Positions 1-11,902 of a DNA stretch of 64,000 nt are shown here, piece by piece. The stretch lies in the NCBI GenBank assembly GCA_001600875.1, contig BCLD01000003.1:1084408-1148407 (forward strand), written 5' to 3'. Both the position numbers and the translations under genes were made by a program. The notes under the pieces are model-generated. The model was not told the DNA's origin. It saw only the letters and a program-made list of their open reading frames with translations, and did not search any database. Numbering within the stretch: the first letter of the stretch is position 1; every line of letters begins with the position of its first letter. This stretch comes from Solicoccozyma terricola. Its lineage: Eukaryota > Basidiomycota > Tremellomycetes > Filobasidiales > Piskurozymaceae.

Positions 1-6
1 GGGAAT

Positions 7-2000
7 ATGAAGAAGGGTGGGAAGAAGAATGGTGGTGGTAGTAGTGGTGTTTCTGGGATTGGAGGAACGTCGGGTGGTGGTGGTGCTCATGGTCATAATA
101 GTAATCAGATGAGAAGGGATCAGAATCGTATTGCACAGAGGGAGTTTAGGATGAGGAAACAACAACATGTATGTTTTTTTTTCTCTCGTGTTCCGCACGC
201 CGTCGTTTCTCTTCCTCTTCGTCCGCTGATTCTGGTGTATTCATCTTCTGTTTTGTTTCTCAATAGATCAAAGACCTAGAAGCTCGAGTTGAAATCTTAT
301 CATCGGATGGAGAGGAGAGACAGGAATTGATGGCTTTGTTGGTACGGAGTTTATTAGCTGAGAATGCGCAGTTGAGGAAGATGGTAAAGACTATGGCGGC
401 TTTTGTTGGGGAAGGTGAGTGGGGTTCTTTCTATCGTGTTAGGTAGGAAGATACCGACCGGAATAGTAGATTGATGGGCCTTTATTTTTTTTTATTTTTT
501 TTTTTAACCCCCTTTTCTCGTCATCATTTACTTCGAACTACCAGGTCTAGCCACTTCATTGCCTAGAATCGGAGTCACCTTGGAAGAAATGCACGAATTT
601 CTAACTCGACCAGAAACCGAATCGGTACACGCAGCATACCAAGCTCTGAAAGAAGCTCGAGCGAAAGAACTCTCAGGTGAACTCAAACTCGGATCAGGTA
701 CAGCTGGAGGTGCATTGGATTTATCTTTGATGTTCAAAGGCGTTGGAGAGAGTTCAGGTGGGAAACGGAAAAGAGGGAGTTTAGGTGGTGGTATCAGTTC
801 GATATCTGCTGGAGTCGCTGAGCCGGACAAACGATCACGAGCTAGGTCTTCCGTGGGTGGTGGTGCTGAGGAAGAAGCAGGAGGAGGAGGAGGAGGAGGA
901 GGGGGGAAGAGACCGAGTGGACCGAGTCCGATGAGTGCAAGTCCGTTGAACGGTGCAAGGGAGACGACGTTCACGGCTCCTCTGGTGAACGCTACCGCTT
1001 CATCGAGCGGTGGAGGTGTAATGGCACCAGCAACGGGATATCTCCCGATGAACGATTACGGGGTAGCTTTTAACAATGCGAATGGAATCCCGACTGCCAA
1101 CACCACCGACAACTCTATTCGGTACAATGCACAGCCATACCCATCTCAAAGCGTTCCACAGTTCGTTGGTCAATTCGCAACTGGAATCCAACCTCTCCCA
1201 ATCGGGTCGATGGGCTCTCAGACATCCCTCGACGTCCGAATACCGAACGGTATATCCGAACAGCCGGTCAGCGATCTCCCGCCGAACCCGACCTGGCCAG
1301 CTGGAACGGATGCTCCAGTTCAGCCACCAGGTCAGATGTTGGATGATTCAGATGCTTCATGGGATGATATCTTGAAGATGCAAACGTCGCTGTTGGAGGA
1401 TGGGGGTAAGAAATGGGAAGCTTTCCAGTTGATCACTTATCACATGGAGAAGTGAGTGGGGTGGCGGGGAGGGTTGATTCCTCAACGTTCAACTGGGGAC
1501 AGCAAGCTAATCAATGCCTTTCTTATCGCCTCACCAGCTTTCGACAGAACCCAAATTACCATCTCCCACCTTCCCTCGCACCGACGAGGATTCAACGTAC
1601 GATTGCACACGAGCATCTTATCGATGGGGTCGTCCAGCCGAGCTTGCGTGATCAGATGATCTTGATGAGAGGGAAATACAATATTCTCAAGGTGTTCAGA
1701 GATCTTAGTACGCAGTATGAGATTCCAGGAGGTGAGTGCGCGCGGCGCGTCGGATTGTCACTGCCGTCACTCATTTTCCCAAACCTTACGTACCGCCATC
1801 TCGCACTCTCAGAAGATCCACTCGATCATCGCAACTGGGAGATTTCCGAGGAATGGATGATCAAATATTTCATCCTCGTTAATCGAGAGCTCATCGCCAC
1901 CTGTAACCGATGGCGAGCTCAGCGTGGTGACAGGTTGTTGGACTACGACGAGTTGAGAAGAGAAGCGATCAAGCAAGGAACGGCGGGTCCGTCAAAGTGA
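7..2000 (+). CDS. bZIP transcription factor with C-terminal DUF3425 domain
   Basis: Predicted nuclear DNA-binding regulator. Exons 7-168, 267-414, 545-1451, 1538-1731 and 1813-2000 join in frame to 532 aa. Residues about 40-52 carry the N-x2-A-Q-x2-F-R-x-R-K basic region typical of the fungal Yap/Pap1 class, followed in exon 2 by a heptad-like zipper helix. Residues about 110-400 are Ser/Gly/Asn/Pro-rich and probably disordered, with a poly-Gly run near 880-903. The last ~125 residues (exons 4-5) resemble the DUF3425 domain found at the C terminus of many fungal bZIP proteins. The reading frame is open to the window edge, so the true start may lie upstream of the first ATG. The last intron (1732-1812, 81 nt) has no in-frame stop. 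The class assignment is firm; the target genes are unknown. Confidence 0.85.
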
Positions 2001-2308
2001 CGATGATCGTTTGGCGCGTGCTCGTTTGATTTGAAACGAAAGTGGTAATCAAAAATGATTATAGTGAATGTGGCATCGGTTGTGGCCTAGAGATCGTTTC
2101 GTCTTTTGATTAGTGTTTCCTCAAACTGTATCCAGGTGTCGATTTATTTATTCCCGAGTACCGATGCCTTCCGTGTGCAGGGGCATTCTAAAACGCACTA
2201 AAATGCATCGTGATAGGGTAATCCTACGACATGTTGATCTACGTCTCCTGTCTCGCCGCTAATACGCCATACGCCCTTCATAAAGTCCATCTAACACTCC
2301 CGGTACAA
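2001..2308. other. Tail-to-tail intergenic region
   Basis: This 308-bp stretch separates the 3' ends of the bZIP gene and the complex I 24-kDa subunit gene. I see no ORF with coding character and no RNA gene; it presumably holds the two 3' UTRs. Confidence 0.6.
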
Positions 2309-3461
2309 TCAAGAGAACTCTGGCAAGCAGTGCTCTCCAGGCCCGTATGGTTTCGTGGTGAGGTTGGTCAAACCGGCCGAGTTCTTATGGACATTGAGAA
2401 AAAAAAACAAAATAATCAGATACCGCTCCGGGGGGGGGGGNGGGGATTCGAAATGTTCGAATAACCCACCTCACTGGTCTTTCTCCCGGTCTGTGGACCT
2501 GGTTTTGGCTTTTGTCCTTTTGCAAGTGCGTTTAGAATCTTGATTGTGGTTTCTGGAGTGAGATCCTCGTAAAAGTCGTCACCGATTTGCATCACTGCCG
2601 ATGAGGGGGGTTTACAAAGTAATTTCAGTGATCTTATAAACCTGACCTGAATGGGTCCAATATCACCCGGACTCACTCGGAGCATTTGAGCAAGCACCCA
2701 AGCATTCTACTTCAATCAAGGAGAATTTTCCATCTTTGGTGGTGTCTCCTGGTTGAATCTTGAGATGATCTTGAATGGTAGCGAGGATAGAATCGGAACC
2801 GCAACCTCCGAGTTGACATGGTGTAGTGGTACATAACTGAATAAAGTTCGCTGCGACGGGTTCTCTGTAGGGTGGTAATCGAGGTCGGAGTCGCATTAGC
2901 AAACTAGGGGATCTTTGATTGGAGAACTATGTGGAGCTAATGAATACTAACCGGTTGAACATGGTGTAAAACGTAGCGACCTCGTAAACCCTCATGGGCG
3001 GCATCTCCAACAACTCAGCCACGGCGTTCATAACGCTGATACTAGTCCAGCCTTTGTTTTGCCGTTGTCCGAGATCCAGAATAGGGATCACAGCAGCCTT
3101 TTTGTACTGTGGGGGGTAGTGTGAGATGATTTCGTTGCATTTCTTGATATTTTCTGCAGTGAATTTGAAAGGAATGGATGGGTTGTTGTAGTCGGTATCT
3201 CGATGCTGTGTGTGTCGGGGGATTATATTCATAACGATCAGCGTTCAGAAAGGGGCATTCCACTTTTGTTTTCCTTTCCCCTAAGCGCTCTCAGAGACGT
3301 CCACAACTCACCACAAACAACGATGCTGATGACCTAGCGGCTGTTGAACCAAAGTTCCTCACGGAGACGTTGGCTGCAGCGCGAGAAGTTGACGGAGCGG
3401 TAAGCTGCCTGATCGCGGAAGATGCTGATCGGATGAGGGTGGATGTTGCTGCGCGGGACAT
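2309..3461 (-). CDS. NADH:ubiquinone oxidoreductase 24-kDa subunit (NDUFV2/NuoE family)
   Basis: Subunit of the mitochondrial complex I electron-input module, with a thioredoxin-like fold carrying one [2Fe-2S] cluster. Minus-strand exons 3461-3312, 3205-2952, 2864-2677, 2594-2470 and 2383-2309 give 263 aa, normal for the family. Exon 1 is a Ser/Arg/Ala-rich mitochondrial presequence. Diagnostic segments are [27 protein letters not shown] and [21 protein letters not shown], which hold the cluster cysteines, and a conserved KPYGPGE tail. The last intron (2384-2469) contains a C-run on the sense strand that includes the only ambiguous base of the window (2441), but both splice sites lie outside it. 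The start is chosen because it opens the presequence. It faces the Fmp25-type gene across 262 bp. Confidence 0.95.
2430..2445. repeat. Poly-G/C run with ambiguous base
   Basis: Fifteen G plus one unresolved base (2441) inside the last intron of the complex I subunit gene; on the transcript it reads as poly-C. The true length is uncertain. Confidence 0.9.
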
Positions 3462-3723
3462 GTTGATGCGATGGAGCAGGGGGTTTGCCAGGATGGTGAG
3501 GATGTGGTGGTGTTGCAGATGGGGAGGTGCGGTGCTGAGGATGGGAGATACAGGATGATACAGGATGATACCCTGGAGATGGACGATCGTTCATTGGGTC
3601 TGTTCCAGCTGTTCAATCGCAGTTTCCCACGGTGGACACACCCCGATCGAACAGAGAAGTGACTACCCAGACACACACACACACACACAGTCAGATCGTA
3701 CATCACCCTCGACCCCAATCATT
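3462..3723. promoter_or_regulatory. Shared divergent promoter, complex I subunit / Fmp25-type gene
   Basis: Only 262 bp separate the two divergent start codons, so both promoters must lie here or overlap the 5' ends. A short CA dinucleotide run lies at about 3669-3690. No TATA box was identified. Both products are mitochondrial respiratory-chain factors, so co-regulation is plausible but inferred. Confidence 0.55.
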
Positions 3724-6083
3724 ATGGCATTCAGATCTCACCGCATGCCAGCTAACCGTGTCCTACTCCTGTCTACCACAACCACCGCATTCGTAGCTAT
3801 CGGCGCGTGGGCTTACCATCGCGATGTAGTCAGGAACGACGACAACGGAGTGTCCCAACTCGCAAAGTCCAGCCAGCCTCGAGTTGGGAGCAAGGACGTC
3901 GATGGAGCTGGGAAATGGAGTCCTTATATATGGGGTAGCAACCGGTGAGTTTGGACAGATCTTTTGACAAGAGACGCAAACTGTGTGTGTATGTGCCGCT
4001 GACTCTTTGAACGCATGAACAAGCTATTCGACGTTGTCCCCTTCCGCGTTAACCTCCTCATCAACAGCTATCAAACAACCTCGCCCGCTCTCATACACAG
4101 GATCAACCCCGCTTCGAGACCTGGTGCTAGCTGAGCAATTCGGTGCCGCTGTAGATGCTAGAGGAGATGTCTGGTGTTGGGGCGATGGATACGAGGGTGA
4201 TACGGCAGATGGAGAGAGAAGTGGTAAAGCAGGAAGGAGTTTGAGAGGGAAGGTGAGAGACAAGACGACTACGGAGACGTATACACCTTGGAAGGAGAGG
4301 GGAGATCAGACGCCTGAACCGTCGTTCGTCATCCTGAATAGAACATCTCCAAAATAACGACCACTTCACACAAGATCTACGCACTATCCAATCGATCCGG
4401 CCGAATATACACCGTCGCATCCGCGCGATCTCTACAGGTGGCAAAAAAAGACAATTCATCAAGTGGCCCTTGGTGGATGTTTGGGCTGCAGAACATATGG
4501 AACACTGATCCAGGCGTTGATTACGTTGAAGTTGGTGTGGAGGGTGGGTTAAAGAGTGGAGAAAAGTGGGTAACATACCGGCATCGATGAGCCGGAATAT
4601 CGCATACTCAGTTGTTGGGGGATATTTGCAGATTCATCGACGTCGTTTCAGGGAGACACCATGTCCTCGCTCTCACTTCTCAAGGTCGAACTTACTCCAT
4701 GCCAGCTTCATCTCAAGGCAACTCTCACTTCCAACTTGGCACTCGTCATCATCCACAGTCACAATCCACCCAACTTGAAGATTCCACCTCGTATGATATC
4801 CGGTACGCCACAGCTTTCAACCCCATAACGTCTCTCTCAGGCATCCCGGTCGCCCAAATTTCAGCAGGCGATAGAACCTCGTTCGTTCGTACTACCCCAG
4901 AAGGTCGTGTTCTAGGATTCGGCGCAAACGAATACGGTCAAATCGGTCTAGGTTCCTTCGTATCAGTGGATAAAGTCCCAACACCAACTGAAGTCATCCT
5001 AGCGAGGGGATATCGAGGAGGAACAACGGTGAAATGTCTCGATATAGCAGCAGGAGCGAATAATACATTCTTTACAGTGGAGAGGAGCGGTACTGAAGAT
5101 GAAGGCAAGCGGTACATTGATCTGTTGGCGGTGGGAAGCGGAGTTACAGGGACGCTTGGTCATGGGCTCTGGAGCTCGGTCAGTGGGGCGCCAGTAAAGG
5201 TGAAGACGTGAGTTGTTGTGATGTTGTGGCAGACAGGTTTCGAGCTGGAGTCCGAGCTGGAGTATCGAGCTGGAATACCGAACTGAAATCCCGAACTGAA
5301 ATACCGAACTGAAATACCGAACTGAAATACCGAACTGAAATACCTCTCGGATGATACAGCGTGAGCGGCTTGCAAGAATGTAAGGCAGCCAGCCCTAGGC
5401 AATCGTCTTTCTGTCCATCCGGCATTTGCTGACCACAGCCCCCCCCCCCCCGCGGCGGTCATGTACGCAGATTCCGACGCCACTCAGACTTTCGTTCCCG
5501 TCAACGTCCTTCATATGGTTATTTCACCCTCTCCAACCCCTCATGCGATCGCTGTTCTACACACTGTTGCTCAGTCGGACGCTGTAGGAGTGGCAGAGGG
5601 CAAGTACGGCAATGATGTTATGGTTTGGGGTGAGTTTCATCGTAATACGCCTGCTTCTTCTTTCTTTGTCGACATCGAGCTGACGCAGCGACTTCTACGG
5701 CGCAAAAGGCGCCAATGGAGATTACCAGCTTGGCAATGGTAAACGGAGCAACCTCGCAATTCCTCAACATCTACCGCCACTGGTTGGTCCTGGTCGAGGC
5801 GATTCCGAAGCTGACGCGGCGAGGAATGAGGCTTCAATCAAATCCGGTACTGTAAGTCGGGATGGGATTGCTCTCTTGATGATTTCCAACCTGAACCCGA
5901 CGGGGGTTTGTCGATTCTCCCCGCTAGCTCTCGCCAATGCCTCATTCTCGACTACAACTTCATGCAGGTAGAGCAGATGCCTACGATTTAGACGGCAAGT
6001 TGATCAAGCGGAACGTCAAGGTTGAAGAAACGATCATCGCAGGTTGGAACGCAACGGCCGTATACCACAAGATCGTAGAATGA
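3724..6083 (+). CDS. Mitochondrial RCC1-repeat protein, Fmp25-like
   Basis: Eight exons (3724-3944, 4024-4252, 4342-4565, 4632-5207, 5360-5379, 5471-5629, 5709-5851, 5928-6083) encode 575 aa. The N terminus (residues ~13-30) is a hydrophobic segment after a basic start, fitting a mitochondrial inner-membrane anchor. The rest contains RCC1-type propeller motifs such as WCWGDGYEGD, GFGANEYGQIGLG and WGANGDYQLGNGKRSNLA. In yeast, Fmp25 is linked to assembly of the cytochrome bc1 complex; assignment here rests on the anchor plus RCC1 layout and C-terminal similarity. Exon 5 is only 20 nt, and the intron before it consists mainly of a 13-bp minisatellite. A general RCC1-like protein is the alternative. 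Confidence 0.85.
5241..5343 (+). repeat. 13-bp intronic minisatellite
   Basis: Eight tandem units of about 13 bp fill most of the 152-nt fourth intron of the Fmp25-like gene. The first three units are of the form CGAGCTGGAATAC and the last five CGAACTGAAATAC, so the array has two sub-families. It lies immediately before a 20-nt exon. Confidence 0.9.
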
Positions 6084-6288
6084 GATTTGTGTGTTCAGGC
6101 TGACGTTTTAAGACAAGGTTTTCGTGTTATGCCAACACGAGGAAACACATGCATGTCCATCCTGTTGTATAAATAACATATCGATACATTACGCCGACTC
6201 CTTATGCACAAGATTAATCCGACCATCTCATAAGCACGCACAAAAACCCGTGTCCAACTACCCCTTCCCCTCATATCAAGGTCCAGCC

Positions 6289-7243
6289 TTAAGCGAGTAA
6301 TGTGAAAGTAGCGACGACGACAGTCGATGCAACAGCGATATACTGAGCTCCGATTCGCACAGTCATAGAACCAGCAGAGGTGTGACTTGCACTCGTACCG
6401 CCGCAGAGACTGATGCTGAGGAGGAGGAAGTGATCGCACTGCGAATGAATTGAGGTGGTTAACGATAATCATCCCTTTGCGTAGTGGCATACAGGGAAGG
6501 GAAAAGCTCACTTTGACGCAGATGATCTGAAAAAATGACGAGGAAAGATATGAGTTACAGGGGGGGGTACACGAATATCTTGCCGAAACACCCACCCCTC
6601 TTCACACTCACGAAGATGAAGTCGCCATGCACGACGTGGAAGTACCTTTCATGATGGTGATTTGATCGCTGTATTGGGTTGCACCAGTTGAATCGGTAAC
6701 CGAGATGGTACTGTTGTTTGAGCAAGAACCGTTGTGAAGAAGGGGTCAGAATTTGATATGGATGGGGAATAGCTGAGGGAAACGAAGAACGTCGCGAGAG
6801 AACAGTTGCCACACACCCCCGCAGCGAGTATTGATCAACTTTGGTTCGCGGAAAGACGATGATTCTCTCCGCGAAGAAGAGAGATTCTTCGATCCGCTCA
6901 GGAGACATAATGCTCGCTTTGCTCCCGAAGCAAAGACAATTCTTCGCTCCGCTCAGGAGACATATTTCTTCCGTCCGTTCACGACTTACACCTTTGTCCC
7001 CGCCATCAAATCAACTCTCCACGTTACCATACTCCCCGACGGAACCTCTCCCAACTGTTCCAACGCCGGATCAACTGTATTCCCACCTTTCAAAATCGAG
7101 ACATATACAGGAGACGTAGCACCTGTCCAGCTGATTGCGGCGGGTAAACATTCGGTGAGGGTGGCTGGGGTGTATACGGTGAATGCCTGAGTGAGGGGTA
7201 GGAGGGCGATTATTGCGAGGATGGTGTGACGGAATGAGATCAT
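6289..7243 (-). CDS. GPI-anchored Kre9/KNH-like cell-surface protein
   Basis: Exons 7243-6990, 6710-6612, 6526-6512 (15 nt) and about 6415-6289 give roughly 164 aa. Residues 1-20 form a signal peptide ending in LTQA. Residues ~25-115 match the small beta-sandwich seen in the Kre9/KNH family of Ser/Thr-rich surface proteins (sequence landmarks SWTG, VYVSILKGG, VTISVTDSTG). A short Ser-rich linker follows, and the last ~20 residues are hydrophobic, as expected for GPI-anchor attachment. The protein is probably secreted to the wall or membrane; its function is unknown. The acceptor of the last exon could instead be at 6410 (two residues shorter). The first intron is unusually long (279 nt) and carries a direct repeat. 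Confidence 0.75.
6884..6964. repeat. 26-bp direct repeat in intron
   Basis: Two copies (6884-6909 and 6939-6964) differ at one position and sit 55 bp apart, start to start, inside the first intron of the GPI-protein gene. GCGAAGAA at 6871 and its complement at 6940 could also form a hairpin. Confidence 0.85.
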
Positions 7244-8266
7244 GTTGAGGGTGTGTGTGTAGAGTTGGGTGGTGTGTGGTGTGTGTGGTGTGTGTGTTGA
7301 GAGTGGTGGATCAGACTAGCTGACGTCGGATAAGTATGGAGCAGGGATGGATGTAGACTATCAAAGTCACCAAAACGATATCACTTGAGCAAAACCGAGC
7401 AAAACCGGGGGTTGTGCGAATGATACAAATCGCAAGGACAAGGACCAGAATGAGGTTGTTGATGGAGATACAGACGAGAAGACAACGCACACTCTGCTTT
7501 TCTATTATACCTACCTAACGTTGTGGGACATGAACGACCTCGTCCACTGGTTGTTCAACGACGCGTCGCCCAAAGTCTATCTAAGAACAGAGAACGTGAC
7601 CCGCAACAGCGTAATGCGTAATGGCACCGGACCACTGGTTGTCTGTCTTCGATTCAATGACAAGGTGTGGATGTGGATGAGGGTGCGTTGTCGGCGACAA
7701 TCACGGTGTGATGTCAATGGTAAGGACAATCAGGGGGACAGGGGGTTGGAATGGATAATTGCAAATTGCATAGATCGTTGGATCGTATAACGGGGAGAAG
7801 ATCGTTGTTCTTAACGAGTAAAATGCAACCAGGAGCAATGCCAAATTCATCTCCATCCAACGTGGCTGGTGTGATTTACCTCTCGGAGGCTGGAAGAGAC
7901 GAGACAGGTATACTAGGGGGTGGTGGTTGAGCGAGTCCGGGGGATAGTGTCACGTGACCCCCCCTCCTCCCCCCCCGCTGCACCGCGGATTGTGATCCAG
8001 CAACTGTCCAACCCCCTATCAGACACAACCAGGTCGCCGTGCATTTGTTACATTTCTATACCTTGGCTATCGACACCACCTCAGGGCTTCACCCACCTAC
8101 ACCACCAACACACCAATATCTCACCCTCATCAGCTCTTGGAACCAGCTGGCTGTAGGTTCCCGACGGAAACCACGGATAAAGGAGCCACCCCATTCACAG
8201 CAGAAGGCGCTACGGCTTTCCCGGAACACCCAGCTACCAACGACCAACGACCAACGACCAACGACC
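7244..8266. other. 1-kb divergent intergenic region
   Basis: The region lies between the starts of the GPI-protein gene (-) and the HDA1-type gene (+). It contains a GT-rich stretch at 7250-7300, a TATTATA-like element near 7503, a C-rich block at 7959-7978 and the repeats before the HDA1-type start. I found no ORF with family similarity and no tRNA-like fold. Confidence 0.5.
8238..8266 (+). repeat. Heptanucleotide repeat abutting a start codon
   Basis: About four tandem copies of ACGACCA run directly into the ATG at 8267 of the deacetylase gene. They are probably in the 5' UTR. Confidence 0.8.
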
Positions 8267-11200
8267 ATGACCACTGAAACCACCACATCCGCTCAATCTG
8301 ATGGAATCGCTATCAGTGCCTTGTCGCAAGTGACGGAATCCATTCAGGCTATTGATATGACACATGATCAACCGGTAGCTTCGACTAGTCAAGTCGCGGG
8401 TGGTATCAACTCCGTGGTCGACCTCCCTCGATCAGATGGACCTTCTCATATCGCTTCACCTGTCATCCCTTCGCTTTCTTTGAGATCACCATTCAGGACT
8501 GGAATAGTATACGATGAACGTATGATGATGCATGCGTCTTTGGATTACATGAGAGATGACGATGAATCGAATAATATCGAATGGGAAAATCCAAAGGGAC
8601 AAGAAGAAGATTATAAACATCCAGAAGTACCTAATCGGATAAGTACAATCTTCAATATCTTTAGAGAAAATATGTTGTTGGGGAGGATGATCAATTTAGA
8701 ATGTCCAGAAGTCGAGAAGCAGGATGTCGTGTTGGTTCATAGCGAAGAGATGTGGGATAAACTTCAAGCGACGTCGAGTGAGCCCCCCCCCCCGCGTCAT
8801 CATTTTACTCAATAATTCCTTTCCGTCACCCGTCATCAAATTCACTGACCCTTGCCTAAACTACTTCCCCAACCCCCCCCCCCCTCCCCCCTAGCAATCA
8901 CAATCGACGAGATTAAAGCTACATGGGCTCAATACGAACATCATTCTCTCTTTGTCAATTCACATACAGCGCTAGCATCACGATTATCTTGTGGTGGCGT
9001 CCTCGCTGCATGTGAAGCAGCGGTTACCGGTAATCAAGGCGTTAAAAACGCCTTTGCGGTAGTGAGACCACCAGGTCATCATGCTGAACCTGATCATCCT
9101 ATGGGGTTTTGCTTTTTGAATAATGTGGCTGTTGCTGTAAATGGAGTGAGGAGAAAATTGGGAGTTGGGAAAGTGATGATTCTGGATTGGTGAGTCCCTT
9201 TTTTTGTGTGGGGGGTGGGGGTTTGCGGAGGAGCAGAAAACGTACGGTTGTTTCAGTAGCTGACTGTTTCATTGCCTTTCCACACGATCAGGGATGTGCA
9301 TCATGGTACATATTAAATCAATCCCTCTTGATATTTTTTCAATCACCACACTCCTGATGTCTCCCTTATGCCTACCTCCCTCCCCTCTTCGCCGCAACTC
9401 AAATCACCTCATACGTCTTATCTAGGTAACGGCACACAGCGCGCATTCTTGGATGACCCAAGCGTGCTCTACGTCTCTCTTCATCGACATGAAGGCGGTC
9501 GATTTTACCCATGTAGCGATTTCGGAGCGATGGACATCACGGGACGAGGCGCAGGAGAGGGAACGTGAGTGATGGTCGATGTTCAAACGCAAAAGGGGAA
9601 ACCCCCCCCCCCCCCCCTAGCTAGGACTGATCATATGCTCGATTCCTCTTGATCATAGGAGCGTCAACGTCGCATGGCCGAAAGGTGGAATGGGCGACGC
9701 TGATTATATCTATGCTTTTCAAAGGCTCATCATGCCGATCGCATACGAGTTCGCACCTGAGCTTGTTATCAGTGAGTGATGATGTTTTTTTTCCCTTCCT
9801 GGTCAAAATTCATCTGTAGATGATTGCTGAATCTCTTGCTTATCATCGTCGTACGCAGTCTCTGCGGGTTTCGATGCAGCCATGGGCGACGAGCTTGGAA
9901 TGTGTTATGTCACTCCTGCAGGCTACGCACATATGACACACATGCTGATGGGTCTTGCTGGTGGCAAGGTGGTGGTAGCACTAGAGGTTAGCATTTGCGT
10001 GTGTGTGCAAATGAATCTTTGAACAGACGGATTAAATGCTCTCATCCTCACAGGGAGGCTACAATCTCCTGGCAACTGCCAATTCGGCTCTAGCAGTGGC
10101 AAAAGTACTGCTTGGTGACGAGGTTCCCGATCTGCCACCGATGGAGGCATCAGATATCGCAGTGGAAGTTGTATATCAACTTGCAAAAATTCACAGCAAG
10201 TACTGGAAGAACATAGATGTTAGAGCTTGTGAACCGCTGCTAGGTGAGAAATCGTATCGATGTCCTGGTATCAGCATTTAGTGTCTGACTGTATTCGAAT
10301 CGCTGCACAGAAGGATCAGAAGACGAAGATGATACCATCATTCACATTCCAGGTATGTCAGTTATATACTCATCCTCGAACGCGTTCTCTGACATTTGAG
10401 TCTGCATGTAGACATTCTTAAACGTTGGCGAAGCCAGTACATGTACGAAAATCACGGGCTTTTCCGCCTACCTATCGCGGATCCCGAGTTAGAGAAGCTG
10501 TTCCCGGAGCAAATTTTGACAGAGTGAGACTTTCTAAGCACGAAGCGATGCATGCAAACGACCTGACATTTGAGAAATAATTTTAGTGGCGAGGTTTACG
10601 CTGCTGAGACTGTTGTGTTGTTCGTGCATGATTTGTGAGTGACTTAGGAAGCTGTCTAATTGACCTTCTTGTCTGACCAGTTGGCTTTTCGCTACAGCGG
10701 TAACCTTCAAGTCGAGAACACGAGCGCATTGATGACCGACTGCAATCTAGAAAAGTCCTACCTGGTGAGCAACTATTCATCATCACCTTTCCCCGGATCG
10801 CGGTTAATAGGAAATTGATTGAGAACCCATCGCAGAGGGACTGCAGCAACAAGGTTGTACGGTGGATCAAGTCTAAAGGATACAGCATCATCGATGTGAA
10901 CTGCATGAAAGCACTGGCAACTCATCGTAGTGTGAGTACATTATCCTCCCGAGACCCGCAAAAACGAAGTCGCAATGCTCATCATGTCGAGCATCCTCCT
11001 TCTAGCAATTGGAAGGTCGTGCACTAATCTCGAGAAGCGCAGAGAAGCCATACGTCATGCTGATGCGATACCTATGGGACAATTACATCGAGTGAGGCTG
11101 ATGATGGTATTTATGATTTTTTTCCAATTGTCCCGAGGGCTCAATCTCGTTCTTTCACTTACAGGCTGACTCCGGCAAAGAACATCATCTTGATTGGGTA

Positions 11201-11902
11201 CGGATCAGGTTGTCAGGCTGTAATGTCACTTATGAACGATCGAGGTACGTTGGTGCCTTCCGATTGCCGGCAGAGGCTGGCTTGCCTAAGACATGGGACT
11301 CCCATCTAGATGTTGAAAGCAAGGTGACTGCTATCATTCAAGTTGGAGGTCTCAATACTTTGGTCCGACCTGACCCGGATCAGGATGAAAAGAGGGTATG
11401 GTTCCGAACGGTGAGTGATGTTCAAATTTGCGTACGCGCGGGGGGGTGTCTAAGGCAATCTCTGAAACGATTGTTATGAAATGACAGCACTCCAAACTCT
11501 ACATCCCTGATTTTCACCTCATCCTCGAGAACGAGAAGCTTAAGAAAAGGCTGGCAACGCAGATTGTGACGATGCGTGAGTTCTAGATAGGGTCTTCCCC
11601 TGCCGTTATTCGCAGACTGATCCGCCAATCTCCTTGTATACATAGCCCACAAGAACGTTAGCAAGATCCTCAGTGCAGCACTTCCCGATATAGAAGCATA
11701 CGTTTCCAGCATCTTGGAACCACCGCGACGCGTGGCGAACGGAGTAAACGGCATTCTTCTTCAACCCGTCGTTAATGGAGTGAGCGAGCATGATGCGGCA
11801 GGAGGAATGTGGAGTGCTGGTGATATGCCGAACGGGACGACCAGTACCAGTGGAACTGGCCACGGGTCCGATGTTGGCGTGACGCCTATGGATTTGTCGT
11901 AG
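8267..11902 (+). CDS. HDA1-type (class II) histone deacetylase with Arb2-like C-terminal domain
   Basis: Zinc-dependent lysine deacetylase of chromatin, orthologous in layout to yeast Hda1 and fission yeast Clr3. Seventeen exons (8267-8777, 8895-9189, 9292-9305, 9426-9564, 9659-9771, 9859-9986, 10054-10243, 10311-10352, 10412-10523, 10587-10634, 10698-10764, 10836-10931, 11006-11091, 11165-11244, 11310-11410, 11488-11575, 11646-11902) give 788 aa. Catalytic landmarks are RPPGHHAE (His ~232-233), DVHHGNGTQ (residues ~270-277, Asp/His metal ligands; split over a 14-nt exon), [10 protein letters not shown] and EGGYN. Residues ~430-700 look like the Arb2-type domain that follows the catalytic domain in fungal Hda1 proteins. 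The first ~90 residues are Ser/Thr-rich. C-runs occur in introns 1 and 4. Confidence 0.95.
9602..9617. repeat. C16 homopolymer in HDA1-type intron
   Basis: Sixteen consecutive C inside the intron 9565-9658. Further C-runs occur at 8783-8793 and 8873-8884 in the first intron of the same gene. Confidence 0.9.

Noticed and set aside
7521..7790. 90-codon open frame upstream of the HDA1-type gene
   Set aside because: No domain, unusual Cys/Arg/Trp content and position in a promoter region; no support beyond being open.
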